Below are positions 16,409 to 24,465 of a stretch of DNA of 64,000 nt, in pieces (positions within the stretch are counted from its first letter, which is position 1; each line of letters starts with the position of its first letter). A model generated the notes under the pieces. It did no database searches, was not told the DNA's origin, and saw only the letters and a list, made by a program, of their open reading frames with translations. The translations under genes were made by a program, and so were the position numbers. Location of the stretch: positions 1 through 64,000 of the forward strand of contig JBJMQS010000032.1 of assembly GCA_045802605.1 (NCBI GenBank). Direction: 5' to 3'. The DNA comes from JBJMQS01 sp045802605. GTDB taxonomy: Bacteria > Planctomycetota > Planctomycetia > Gemmatales > Gemmataceae.

Positions 16409-17416
16409 CTACGCTGCCTTCGCCAGTAGTTCCTCAAGACTCCAAACGTGATCCGTCAAACCGCTCGCAACCGCTGGCGTGGTCTTGAGCGTCTGGTGAA
16501 CGCGGCAGAAGTTGTAGTAGCCAAAGTACAGCGCGACCGCTGCCTCATGGTTTAACCACTTCTTGCTGTGAGCGTTCGTCAAGCGTGTCAGTCTCCTTAT
16601 CGTCATTCGCATGGTCAGGTTTTGGCGTTCGGCGTGTGACGTGCAAACGCGCTTCTTGTTCGGCCTGCCTATTATCACCACCTTGTAAGTGTCCACGACC
16701 TGACCGGGCGAATAGCGCGACTCTGGCCCGACGCCATCGGGAGTAGTCGAGTACACTTTGACCAATTGGGCGAACGAAGCGCGGCCCTGAAACGTGTCAG
16801 ACATAGCCGACCGATAGGGACGATAGCCGTCCGTCGTCAGTTGGAACTTACCCGACGTGGCCTCATCTAGCATCCATGCGAACTGCCAAGTGTTGTCCGA
16901 GTCACGCTTGCCGACATGGTGACAAAGCACCAGCTTGGTTGTGCGCTCCATGGCAACATAGGTCCAGGCGTCTCCCATTTCTTCGCCGTAGCCCATGCGC
17001 TTTTTCCACCGTTCCTTGCAACCGACGAACGACCAGATTTCGTCGGCCTCAACATCATCCACCGGAACACCCTTGATTGCGGTGGGCAGGAATCGGCCGA
17101 CAGCCTGACCCGCAAGAACCATCGTGCGAATGATCGTCTTGTTCGGGATTCCAAGCAAGCGTTCAACGCTCCGGATACTGTTGCCCTCTAGGAGCATTCG
17201 CAGGGCGAGCGCGGCCTTGTCCCCAGACAGCTTGCGGCGGTCAATGGGGCGGGTTGTATTGTCGGTGAACGTGGCACCGCACGACAGGCAGCGCAGACGT
17301 TGCGAGCCATTCCGATTGCGACCGAACCGCTTTGTTTCTGAGTGAGTGCACTCCACGGCGAACCACCTTTTACTCTCTGCGGCAGGTTCGCTAGAATGAG
17401 ATTGCTTAGGTCGCAA
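16409..17416 (-). CDS. IS1-family-like DDE transposase (InsAB-type single ORF)
   Basis: 335 residues. An N-terminal zinc ribbon (CTHSETK ... CLSCGATF, residues 23-50) and a helix-turn-helix (about 65-105) correspond to InsA. The catalytic core matches InsB: Asp125 in ADEIWSFVG, Asp196 in LTTDGYRPY, Glu263 in HAERQNLTMR. In true IS1 the two parts are joined by frameshifting; here they are one frame. I could not see clear terminal inverted repeats, so it may be a domesticated or stand-alone member, a form I believe is common in planctomycetes. Divergent from the RHH/DUF262 pair. Confidence 0.85.
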   Translation of the reverse strand: MRPKQSHSSEPAAESKRWFAVECTHSETKRFGRNRNGSQRLRCLSCGATFTDNTTRPIDRRKLSGDKAALALRMLLEGNSIRSVERLLGIPNKTIIRTMVLAGQAVGRFLPTAIKGVPVDDVEADEIWSFVGCKERWKKRMGYGEEMGDAWTYVAMERTTKLVLCHHVGKRDSDNTWQFAWMLDEATSGKFQLTTDGYRPYRSAMSDTFQGRASFAQLVKVYSTTPDGVGPESRYSPGQVVDTYKVVIIGRPNKKRVCTSHAERQNLTMRMTIRRLTRLTNAHSKKWLNHEAAVALYFGYYNFCRVHQTLKTTPAVASGLTDHVWSLEELLAKAA

Positions 17417-17490
17417 CTAGCGTAACTGCCTGGTTGTGATTGCCCCTGGTCTTGTTTCAGCAGGATCAGGGGTTTTTCTTACATTTCTAG

Positions 17491-17553
17491 TGTACGTACA
17501 GTGTACGTACAAGTCAACAAGTTTTTCTTGATTGTACGTAAAATGTCCGTACA
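17491..17553 (+). promoter_or_regulatory. Four-box operator of TGTACGTACA decamers
   Basis: TGTACGTACA occurs at 17491-17500 and 17502-17511. Variants TGTACGTAAA (17533-17542) and TGTCCGTACA (17544-17553) form a second pair. Within each pair the spacing is 11 bp and the pairs are 42 bp apart, so all four boxes face roughly the same side of the helix. This fits cooperative binding of ribbon-helix-helix dimers and probable autoregulation by the next gene. Confidence 0.75.
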
Positions 17554-17555
17554 CT
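17528..17555 (+). promoter_or_regulatory. Sigma-70-like promoter of the RHH-DUF262 pair
   Basis: TTGATT at 17528-17533, 16-base spacer, TACACT at 17550-17555. The predicted start of transcription coincides with the ATG at 17562, implying a leaderless mRNA. The second operator pair lies between and across the -35 and -10 boxes. Confidence 0.5.
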
Positions 17556-17561
17556 TGTGGC

Positions 17562-17795
17562 ATGGGCAAAAAGAAGCGATTAGCGCGGCGCGGAGTCGGT
17601 TCGGGGGAAACATTCACCGAACGGTTCGAGATGCGGCTTCGTGCAACTGAAAAGCAGGCATTCCTAACGGCGGCTGAATTGGCCGGTTTGGAAATGGCCG
17701 ACTGGGTTAGGGAGCGGCTACGGCGTGCGGCGCGTCAAGAGCTGGAAGAGGCACAACAACCTATTCCGTTTATCAAGCCTCCAAAAATGGACTGA
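17562..17795 (+). CDS. Ribbon-helix-helix DNA-binding protein
   Basis: 77 residues from ATG 17562; an upstream start at 17532 would read through the operator and is unlikely. A basic N-terminus (GKKKRLARRG) is followed by a short strand (ERFEMRLRATEKQAFLTAA) and helices ending in WVRERLRRAARQELEEA, the arrangement of MobC/DUF1778/RHH proteins. The stop is four bases before the DUF262 start, so the two are one operon. Most likely represses its own promoter through the TGTACGTACA boxes. Confidence 0.7.
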   Translation: MGKKKRLARRGVGSGETFTERFEMRLRATEKQAFLTAAELAGLEMADWVRERLRRAARQELEEAQQPIPFIKPPKMD

Positions 17796-17799
17796 GTCA

Positions 17800-19488
17800 A
17801 TGGCCTACAAAAAGACTCTAATCACGGCGGACCCGATGGGCATCGGAACGGTACTGAAACGGTACCGCCTTAGTGTGCCGCCGAACCAACGCAATTACTC
17901 ATGGGGCGATCAGGTTGGAGCATTGTTGCGTGATTATTCAGAAGCGATGGATGCAACCGCCTCATACTTCGTTGGCACGATTGTCATCACAAGTCCCGAA
18001 GATAGCCAACTTCCAGAAATCGCCGATGGCCAACAGCGGCTTGCGACCTCAATGATTGTTCTCGCGGCCATCCGTGATTATTTTGTGACAACTGGCGAAG
18101 AGAAACTTGCGAACTCCATCGAGAATGAGTTTCTTTTTACTTTAGACAGGCCAACAAAAGACATAGTGCCAATGCTTCTCTTGAATGTGGTTGATCGAGA
18201 GTATTTCGCGAAACGTGTTCTTTCGGCACCTGATTCCCCTGATCGCACGATTGCAGCGAAGCGTCCGTCGCACGAAAAGATTGATAAGGCAGCAAATGCT
18301 GCGGCCGACCACATCAAGCAAGCTGTCGCGGGAAAGAAGCCGCAGCACGCTGTTGAGCGGCTCAATGACTTGACTGATTTCATTCAAAACTATGCCAACG
18401 TAATTCTCGTCACGGCTCCTGACCATCTCAGTGCTTATGTGATGTTCGAGACCCTGAATGATCGCGGCTTAGATACGTCGCAAGTTGATCTGTTGAAGAA
18501 CCACTTATTTCGGCTGACGGAAAAGCGTGTAGATGAAGCGCAGCATTCGTGGACTACCGCCATGAATACGCTGGAGGCAGTGGACGTGTCGCCCCTGACC
18601 TATTTGCGCTATCTCGCGATCATGCTATATGGCCCGACGCAGGAAAAAGCCTTGATGCAACGGGTCAAGGAGAAAGTGACTAGCAAGCAGCGAGCGATAG
18701 AATTCCTCGATCAATTGAATGACAATGCGGCTAGCTTCGTATCTATTTATTCTCCTGAACACGTCTCAGCCAAGCGTTATGGAACCACAGCGCGCAAGCA
18801 TTTAGGAACCCTTCGCGACGAATTCAAAGTTGAGCAAATCATGCCGCTTGTAATGGCGGTTGCTAGCCGATTCTCAATCAAAGAGGCACAAAAGGCATTT
18901 CGCATGTTCGTGTGCTGGAGCGTTCGGTTTCTGGTAATGGGTGGGCGCGGCGGGTTTTTTGACAAGCACTATTCCGAGAAAGCGCACATGGTCGGCACAG
19001 GCGAAATCAAGACCGCTGCCGAACTCGCAGACAAGATGATTAAGGACCTCGTAATCGCACCAGATGGCGCGTTTGAGCAAGAATTTGCCAATGCAACTGT
19101 ACCGCGCAATCGCCTGGCGCGTTATTATTTGCGCGCCCTTGAATTGCAATACAAGGGCGACAGCGAACCGGAATTAATCCCCAATCCATCTGAGGAACAA
19201 ATTACGCTTGAGCACATTCTCCCACAGAATCCATCGTCTGACTGGAAAATCGAAGAGGAGATCGCAGTCGGTTGGTTTCGCAAACTTGGTAATCTGGTAT
19301 TGCTTCAAGCGTCAGTCAACGTGGAAGCAGGCAACGGCGCATTCAAGCAGAAAAGAAAACACTACAAGCAGTCCGCGTTCTACCTCACCTCAATGGTGGC
19401 AGGCGAAAACTCTTGGGCTCCAGATCAGATCCGAAAGCGTCAAGATCAGCTAGCCAAATTAGCAGTCAAGACTTGGCCAATGCGATAA
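17800..19488 (+). CDS. GmrSD-like DUF262/DUF1524 nuclease
   Basis: About 562 residues from ATG 17800. N-terminal DUF262 motifs: VPPNQRNYSW, DGQQRLATSM and FETLNDRGLD. C-terminal DUF1524 (HNH-like) motifs: LEHILPQ and LGNLVLLQ followed by N-rich and KR-rich segments. Single-chain proteins of this type include the type IV modified-DNA restriction enzymes GmrSD and related anti-phage nucleases. Codon usage is visibly more AT-rich than its neighbours, consistent with acquisition by transfer. Linkage to an RHH regulator and a transposase fits a mobile defence unit. Target (modified DNA or other) not predictable. Confidence 0.85.
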   Translation: MAYKKTLITADPMGIGTVLKRYRLSVPPNQRNYSWGDQVGALLRDYSEAMDATASYFVGTIVITSPEDSQLPEIADGQQRLATSMIVLAAIRDYFVTTGEEKLANSIENEFLFTLDRPTKDIVPMLLLNVVDREYFAKRVLSAPDSPDRTIAAKRPSHEKIDKAANAAADHIKQAVAGKKPQHAVERLNDLTDFIQNYANVILVTAPDHLSAYVMFETLNDRGLDTSQVDLLKNHLFRLTEKRVDEAQHSWTTAMNTLEAVDVSPLTYLRYLAIMLYGPTQEKALMQRVKEKVTSKQRAIEFLDQLNDNAASFVSIYSPEHVSAKRYGTTARKHLGTLRDEFKVEQIMPLVMAVASRFSIKEAQKAFRMFVCWSVRFLVMGGRGGFFDKHYSEKAHMVGTGEIKTAAELADKMIKDLVIAPDGAFEQEFANATVPRNRLARYYLRALELQYKGDSEPELIPNPSEEQITLEHILPQNPSSDWKIEEEIAVGWFRKLGNLVLLQASVNVEAGNGAFKQKRKHYKQSAFYLTSMVAGENSWAPDQIRKRQDQLAKLAVKTWPMR

Positions 19489-19492
19489 AAAA

Positions 19493-19702
19493 CGCCGCAT
19501 GAGTGAAGCCCCCCTGAGTTTTGGCGGGCAAGGGTTTGATTCCCTTGTCCAGGGGGTAACTCAAGCGGCGGGTGAGACGGGACTGCCAGAAGGGTGACCG
19601 ACTGGCCAGGCTATGAAGTAAGCCCTGATAGACCCGTCTCGTCACTAAGGTCAGTGCCGGAAGCAGAGTTTGGGCCTCTGCATCCGGGGGAACGCTGGCC
19701 TT
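19493..19702 (+). ncRNA. Highly structured RNA-like element of unknown class
   Basis: Three helical domains. Domain 1: CGCCGC 19493-19498 with 19565-19570; GAGT 19501-19504 with ACTC 19559-19562; CCCCCTG 19510-19516 with CAGGGGG 19550-19556; 19527-19534 with 19542-19549 (one G-U), closing a 7-nt T-loop-like TTTGATT. Domain 2: 19572-19581 with 19633-19645 (two-base bulge), enclosing GCCAG/CTGGC (19585-19589, 19602-19606) and CAGGCT/AGCCCTG (19607-19612, 19621-19627). Domain 3: 19647-19654 with 19695-19702 (G-U pairs), enclosing 19657-19660 with 19684-19687 and GCAGAG/CTCTGC (19663-19668, 19676-19681). No reading frame. Starts five bases after the DUF262 stop. Could be a HEARO/omega-type mobile-element RNA or a riboswitch-like leader of the next gene; neither is shown. 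Confidence 0.65.
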
Positions 19703-19751
19703 TAGTTTACAACGGTTGCGGAAAAGCGCAACTCTGATTCAGCAACGCATT

Positions 19752-20534
19752 ATGACCGCAGTACCCAAAATCGGACACGAATTACAGCGTGAGTTGGGCT
19801 TTCGGGAAGGGGCCTTTTACAATCTCACTTATCCCGGCGAATGCTCGGTTGCCATCGAAGAAGTTACTCAAGACGGTGTGTTCGCACGAGCCGGGTTTCG
19901 AGCTGGCGACTTGTTGCCAGAGGAGTCACACACAAGTCTTTTCAAACGCTTACACAGAAACCGCGGCTGGGCCATCGCATTTGCTGTTGCAGATGGAGGA
20001 AAAGGTCCTCACATAAGTAAGCGGCCTCGGCGCCAAATCTGTTTCATTGTGCCTGGGGATCCCCGCCAGCCCATACGACAATTGACACGCCGGTTCTTAA
20101 TAATCGTAATTGCGATGACCCTTGCAGGCATGGCGATCGCTGATTGCTGCGTCATGATCTCAAAGGTTCGTCCAAATCGAAGTGAAGTAAAACTCGATGA
20201 GAGCATCCCCGCTGTGCTTTTGGGAGGCCCCATTAGGTTCATTACCGCATCCATTGCGGGCTTGTTATGGTATCGGTCACCCCGCTTCCGATTCGTCGTT
20301 ACGGTCTGTGCGCCGCTCATCTTGTGCGGCGGGCTGGGAGGTATGTTTGGTTGGTCCTTCGGAGACATGCTGATTGGTCGCTGGCCTGAACGAGGCATGT
20401 TGATCGGAGCGCTCGGCGGGGCAATTGTTGGTTTGGCGATTGGCATCAAACAAGCGCGAGATTATGAACGAATCGACGAACTTGAAATTAATACTAGTAA
20501 GCCGTTTTCTTTAAATCCTGACCACCCGAAGTGA
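19752..20534 (+). CDS. Membrane protein with N-terminal PDZ-like segment
   Basis: About 260 residues from ATG 19752. Residues 1-80 contain a PDZ-like pattern (VAIEEVTQDGVFARAGFRAGDLL). Four hydrophobic segments follow (about 120-145, 165-185, 190-215, 225-245) with a Gly-rich glycine-zipper-like hairpin at the end (GMLIGALGGAIVGLAIGI). No named family recognised. The structured RNA element lies directly upstream. Confidence 0.6.
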   Translation: MTAVPKIGHELQRELGFREGAFYNLTYPGECSVAIEEVTQDGVFARAGFRAGDLLPEESHTSLFKRLHRNRGWAIAFAVADGGKGPHISKRPRRQICFIVPGDPRQPIRQLTRRFLIIVIAMTLAGMAIADCCVMISKVRPNRSEVKLDESIPAVLLGGPIRFITASIAGLLWYRSPRFRFVVTVCAPLILCGGLGGMFGWSFGDMLIGRWPERGMLIGALGGAIVGLAIGIKQARDYERIDELEINTSKPFSLNPDHPK

Positions 20535-20616
20535 TAGGTGGATGTTGGTTGAATCCTGCCTGAACCTGCGATAGGATCGTTAAATCTGAAAACCCCGCGG
20601 TTTTTTGAGTTCTCCC

Positions 20617-21126
20617 ATGCCGATCAACGTCACCTGCGATTGCGGTCGCTCTCTCCGCGTCAAAGACGAGTGTGCGGGCCACAAGGTCCGCTGCCCCGAA
20701 TGTAAAAATCCGGTTCCCGTGCCAGCATTCGCCGACCAAGGCGATGACGATGCGGTGAATTTGCTTCTCGACGATTCCACACCTACTCCTGCGTTGCCGC
20801 GTCAGTTCGAAATCCCTCGACCTGCGGCACGAGTATCGCCGCTGCCTTTGAATCGCCCGGCGAGTTCGCCCCAGCCCAGCAAGCCCATGAATTTGGCGCA
20901 ACTGACTCGGCCAGTGCCACCGAAGCCACCGCGCCGGAAGCAGCGCGAACGGACCAAGACGTCATTCGCGGTCAACCCGTCGATCGTTTCGGGCATCCTC
21001 ATGATGCTTGGGGCGGTCGTTTGGTTCGTCGCTGGCCTCGCGGCGGGCTATATCTTCTTCTATCCGCCGATCTTGTTCGTGTTGGGCATCGGTGCGATCA
21101 TCAAAGGATTCCGCGGCGAGGATTGA
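20617..21126 (+). CDS. Zinc-ribbon small membrane protein
   Basis: About 169 residues from ATG 20617. An N-terminal zinc ribbon (CDCGRSLRV ... CPECKNPVPVP) is followed by a Pro-rich linker and two C-terminal hydrophobic helices. This MJ0042-like ribbon plus membrane tail is frequent in planctomycetes. Function unknown. Confidence 0.75.
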   Translation: MPINVTCDCGRSLRVKDECAGHKVRCPECKNPVPVPAFADQGDDDAVNLLLDDSTPTPALPRQFEIPRPAARVSPLPLNRPASSPQPSKPMNLAQLTRPVPPKPPRRKQRERTKTSFAVNPSIVSGILMMLGAVVWFVAGLAAGYIFFYPPILFVLGIGAIIKGFRGED

Positions 21127-21157
21127 ATTCAGAAGTACGACGGAGGAATCGGTCGCC

Positions 21158-21511
21158 GTGCTTTCTTGCCGATCCTGTATCGTTGCTTTGGTGGCCGTGG
21201 TCAACTTCGCGGCGCTTCCCCTCGCGGCGCAGCCGGGAAAAGTCGCCAATATCGCAGGCACTCAGTGGTCCGGCCCGGACTCGAATGGGAGTTTTTACAC
21301 TTACTATTTCGAACGCAATGGCCGGCTTACGTATCGCTCACCGAGCGGGACATATCGAAACGGCACTTGGGCCCAAAATTGCGACATGGTCTATTTCGAA
21401 ATGAATGACGGGTACTGCGAGCACATTGGTGATATCCGCGGGAATACGATGCGTGGCCTCGCCGGGAACGTGACCGGTGCGATGTGGTTGTGGGACGCAA
21501 CAAAAGACTAA
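21158..21511 (+). CDS. Small secreted protein
   Basis: About 117 residues. GTG at 21158 follows GGAGG by about 11 bases and gives a clean signal peptide ending near LPLAAQ (residue 25). The mature part repeats aromatic/Gly strands (GTQWSGPDSNG, GSFYTYYFERNGRLTYRSPSG, NGTWAQ), suggesting a small lipocalin-like beta-barrel. Longer frame versions starting inside the previous gene are rejected. Unknown function. Confidence 0.65.
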   Translation: MLSCRSCIVALVAVVNFAALPLAAQPGKVANIAGTQWSGPDSNGSFYTYYFERNGRLTYRSPSGTYRNGTWAQNCDMVYFEMNDGYCEHIGDIRGNTMRGLAGNVTGAMWLWDATKD

Positions 21512-21613
21512 TAACAGGTGCAGCGACAAGCGGTCGCATTGACGCTGCCAATTGAGCGGGTTAGCATTGAGCCTGCCATCAATCATGTTTGCCTCAGTGG
21601 GTGAGTCTTCTTC

Positions 21614-22651
21614 ATGGTCCGTCGCCGTAGCGCCTTTACGCTGATCGAGTTACTGGTCGTCATCTCCATCATCTCGATCCTGATGAGCCTGCTGATGCCA
21701 GCGGTGCAGAAGGCCCGCGAGTCGGCGAATCGGCTCAGTTGCCAGAACAACCTCAAGCAACTCGGTCTCGCCGCTCAGAACTACCACGGCGATTACAGCT
21801 CATTTCCCTACGCGCGGAAGTTCGACTATTGGGACGCCTACACCTGGCATCATCATCTGCTGCCCTACGTCGAGCAGATGCCCGTCTACAGTCTGTTTTT
21901 CAATCTCAACGAACCGCTGAATGCGTCCGCGGAGTTTCGCAACGTCGGCGATCCGGGCACGGATGACCGATTGCAAAAGGGTCGCACGGCCACGCTCCCC
22001 ATGTCGATGTGTCCGAGCCATCCGAATCGGCTCGTCGATGAATTCAGCCAGCCGTTTTGGCGGCGAATGCGCGGCAACTACGTTGGCTGCGTCGGCGCGG
22101 GCGACATGTACGGCAAGGCTATCGACACGACTCCCGGTCCGACAGGGCCCGGCAGTTTCGAGGTAATCGTGGGGCAGGGATTCCAGTTGGATAAAGCGCC
22201 GCCGCCCGCGCGTATTCGCATAGGCGACATCCTCGACGGCTCGTCGCAGACGCTCCTCTTTTCCGAGATCATTCACAGCTCACTCACCGACGGTTTCGTT
22301 TGGGGCGGCTCTTTCGGCGATCGCGGCGCCGGCAATATGGGCGCATCGCTCTTCTCAGCGTACAACCCGCCCAACTCGGCCAACGTCGATCGGCCATACG
22401 GCCCCTGTCCCCAGGATCAGGGCGATCAGATTTTCCGCGCGCCGTGTTTGTCGCTGGGCCAGCAGACCTATTTCACTCACGGCCAAAGCACTCGGTCGCA
22501 TGTCGCTGCAAGGAGCCGGCACCTCAACGGAGTGAACACCTGCATGGCCGACGGTTCCGTGCATTTCATCGGCAACCAAATCCGCCCCCAGGTCTGGCGA
22601 GCGCTCGGCACCCGCGCCGGCGGCGACATCGCCGACCTCGAGAACTGGTAG
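21614..22651 (+). CDS. DUF1559 domain protein (prepilin-like)
   Basis: 345 residues. Type II secretion/pilin-style N-terminus (RRSAFTLIELLVVISIISI) with the prepilin cleavage region before the Phe, then the DUF1559 landmark CQNNLKQLGLAAQNYH and the C-terminal HLNGVNTCMADGSVHF with the H-x-G-G-like end. DUF1559 proteins are expanded in planctomycetes and have no assigned role. A second copy lies at 24466-25356. Confidence 0.92.
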   Translation: MVRRRSAFTLIELLVVISIISILMSLLMPAVQKARESANRLSCQNNLKQLGLAAQNYHGDYSSFPYARKFDYWDAYTWHHHLLPYVEQMPVYSLFFNLNEPLNASAEFRNVGDPGTDDRLQKGRTATLPMSMCPSHPNRLVDEFSQPFWRRMRGNYVGCVGAGDMYGKAIDTTPGPTGPGSFEVIVGQGFQLDKAPPPARIRIGDILDGSSQTLLFSEIIHSSLTDGFVWGGSFGDRGAGNMGASLFSAYNPPNSANVDRPYGPCPQDQGDQIFRAPCLSLGQQTYFTHGQSTRSHVAARSRHLNGVNTCMADGSVHFIGNQIRPQVWRALGTRAGGDIADLENW

Positions 22652-22753
22652 CAGTCTTGTTTGCCGCGTTTTGTTTGCCGGATTTTGTTAGCCCGACGCG
22701 CCAGCGAGGGAAGCCAGAGACTTTGCCCTGCCTGTGAGTCCCGGCTTTTCTTC

Positions 22754-22901
22754 GTTAGCCGGACGCGCAAGCTACGGAAGCCAGAGTCTATGCCCCAAAG
22801 GGGAGTTCTGATTCCGTCGAGCGCATCGCGCCACAAAGGAAATCTAGATTACTCGAGTGGGGCAAAATCTCTGGCTTCCGTAGCTTGCGCGTCCGGCTAA
22901 C
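22754..22901. repeat. 33-bp perfect inverted repeat with 82-base loop
   Basis: Arms 22754-22786 and 22869-22901 are exact reverse complements, starting GTTAGCCGGACGCG. A degenerate third copy of the left arm lies at about 22689-22721. Sits between two genes on the plus strand (gap 22652-22938). It shares words (CTAGC/GACGCGC and AGCGA) with the palindrome at 46768-46832. Confidence 0.85.
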
Positions 22902-22938
22902 AAATCAAATCTATTTCCGCGGAATACAACAAATCCCC

Positions 22939-23703
22939 ATGATTCGCTTTCACTGTCCTCAATGCGGCAAGCGCCTCAAGTCCAACCCGGGGACGAGCGG
23001 GAAGACCGCGAAATGCTCGCGCTGCCAAACGAGCGTGGTAGTTCCGGAGGAGGGTGCGGACCCCGCGACGGTCGTCGAACAAGGGGCTATCGACTCGAAA
23101 CCAATTCCCAAGATGGGCATCGCATTTGATCACGACGATAAGGCAGATGCTCCTGCGGATTTGGACGTCACCGAAAAAGAAAAGCGGGCCGCAGAACGAC
23201 GGGCGCGGGCCGAGCGTCGCCGCATCGAGCGGCGCGCCCAGCTTCGCACCGCCGGCCTACTAATGTTGATTGCAGCAGGCTTTGGCACAGTCGTCAGTTC
23301 GGGTTTTTCTTTGGTTCAATGGAGCAGCAAGTCCATCCTTTCCGGCACCGTCACCTACGAAGGCCGGCCAATCGCTAACGGCTATATCACGCTGACGCCG
23401 AAAGACGATGGCCCCGTGACGAGCGCTCGCATCGTCAACGGCCAGTATGAGATCATCCGGCCTACGCTCGGCGAGAGTGTGGTCCTGATCACGGCTGTCT
23501 CGGATGCGCAGTTGGCGAAGGCCCGGCCGGATCCTGGCCAACTGGAGGGAAAGGAAGCGCCAGCGCCGCCGTCGGATCTAGTCGGCCCCGATGCGGTTGG
23601 AAACAACAAGATCGTCACCGTGCAAAAAGGAAAGCACGTGATGAACTTTGAATTGTTCGCTCCGCCTCCGCTGAAGGAACCGGAGAAGGGTGAGAAAAGA
23701 TAA
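22939..23703 (+). CDS. Zinc-ribbon membrane protein with carboxypeptidase-regulatory-like domain
   Basis: 254 residues from ATG 22939. Zinc ribbon CPQCGKRLK ... CSRCQTSVVVP at the N-terminus, then a charged Arg/Glu-rich helix (about 75-105), one membrane helix (TAGLLMLIAAGFGTVVSSGF) and a small beta-domain beginning SGTVTYEGRPIANGYITLTP, typical of planctomycete CarboxypepD-regulatory-like exported domains. Unknown function. Confidence 0.75.
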   Translation: MIRFHCPQCGKRLKSNPGTSGKTAKCSRCQTSVVVPEEGADPATVVEQGAIDSKPIPKMGIAFDHDDKADAPADLDVTEKEKRAAERRARAERRRIERRAQLRTAGLLMLIAAGFGTVVSSGFSLVQWSSKSILSGTVTYEGRPIANGYITLTPKDDGPVTSARIVNGQYEIIRPTLGESVVLITAVSDAQLAKARPDPGQLEGKEAPAPPSDLVGPDAVGNNKIVTVQKGKHVMNFELFAPPPLKEPEKGEKR

Positions 23704-23717
23704 CCCGGAGCACGCCC

Positions 23718-24455
23718 ATGCCTGATCCGTCTGAGGCAGTGACAATTACGCTTCGCATCCCGGGGACCTGGGGCCACCCGCGTAAACTCGTGGAGAGTAT
23801 CCCGGAAAGTTGCCGGCTGACCGCCGACGGATTCGTGTTGCCGGATAAATCGCAGGTCGAATTTTGTGCCTACGACGCGGATGATCAGTTCGCGTCCATC
23901 TTCCGCTCCTCATGCCGGCAGCCGGCCACGCCCGAAGAGTTCGCCAAAGTCGATCACTATAAGGTGAACATCATTCTCAGCGGTCCCGGCGGTTCGCTAC
24001 GTGCGGCACGGCGGATGATGGTGGCCGGGGCGGCCATCGTGCAGGCCGGCGGCGCGGGTGTCTTCATCGACAACAGCACACTCGCGCACGGCGGCGAAAA
24101 CTGGCTGGCGATGACCGAAGATGGCAGCCCCGACGCGCTGAGCTTCGCTTACGTCGCCATCATCCGAGGCAAAACCGAAGCCTGGACAATGGGCATGCAT
24201 GTCTTGGGATTGCACGACATCGTGATGAAACCTTCCGATGCCGCGGAAGATGAATTCGGAATCATCGACGTCATCCGCTACATGGCCGCCAGCGAGAAGC
24301 CCATAAGCGATGGCCACATCCTCATGGATCTGAACGGCCCGCGCTTCAAAACCTTCGGCCACGAAAGCCCCCGCGAACGCGCCGGCAGCCCGATGCACAA
24401 CCCCTTTGGACGGCTCAAGCTCGTCAGCATGCGCGATTTGGCGGAGACGAATTAG
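23718..24455 (+). CDS. Hypothetical cytosolic protein, possibly DUF4261-like
   Basis: 245 residues, no signal peptide or membrane segment. An internal stretch (KVNIILSGPGGSLRAARRMMVAGAAIVQAGGAGVFIDNS) resembles the Ala/Gly-rich core I associate with DUF4261 proteins, but I am not certain. Begins 14 bases after the previous gene; the next gene follows after 10 bases, so it may be co-transcribed. Confidence 0.6.
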   Translation: MPDPSEAVTITLRIPGTWGHPRKLVESIPESCRLTADGFVLPDKSQVEFCAYDADDQFASIFRSSCRQPATPEEFAKVDHYKVNIILSGPGGSLRAARRMMVAGAAIVQAGGAGVFIDNSTLAHGGENWLAMTEDGSPDALSFAYVAIIRGKTEAWTMGMHVLGLHDIVMKPSDAAEDEFGIIDVIRYMAASEKPISDGHILMDLNGPRFKTFGHESPRERAGSPMHNPFGRLKLVSMRDLAETN

Positions 24456-24465
24456 AATCAACTCT

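Noticed and set aside
19523..19556. tRNA or tmRNA T-arm (AAGGG-TTTGATT-CCCTT)
   Set aside because: The T-loop is similar, but there is no D-arm, anticodon arm or CCA-type acceptor; the stem is part of a larger nested hairpin.
19649..19668. SRP RNA domain IV resemblance (GGTCAGTGCCGGAAGCAG)
   Set aside because: The symmetric loop and GGAA tetraloop stem are not formed; GCAGAG pairs better with CTCTGC downstream.
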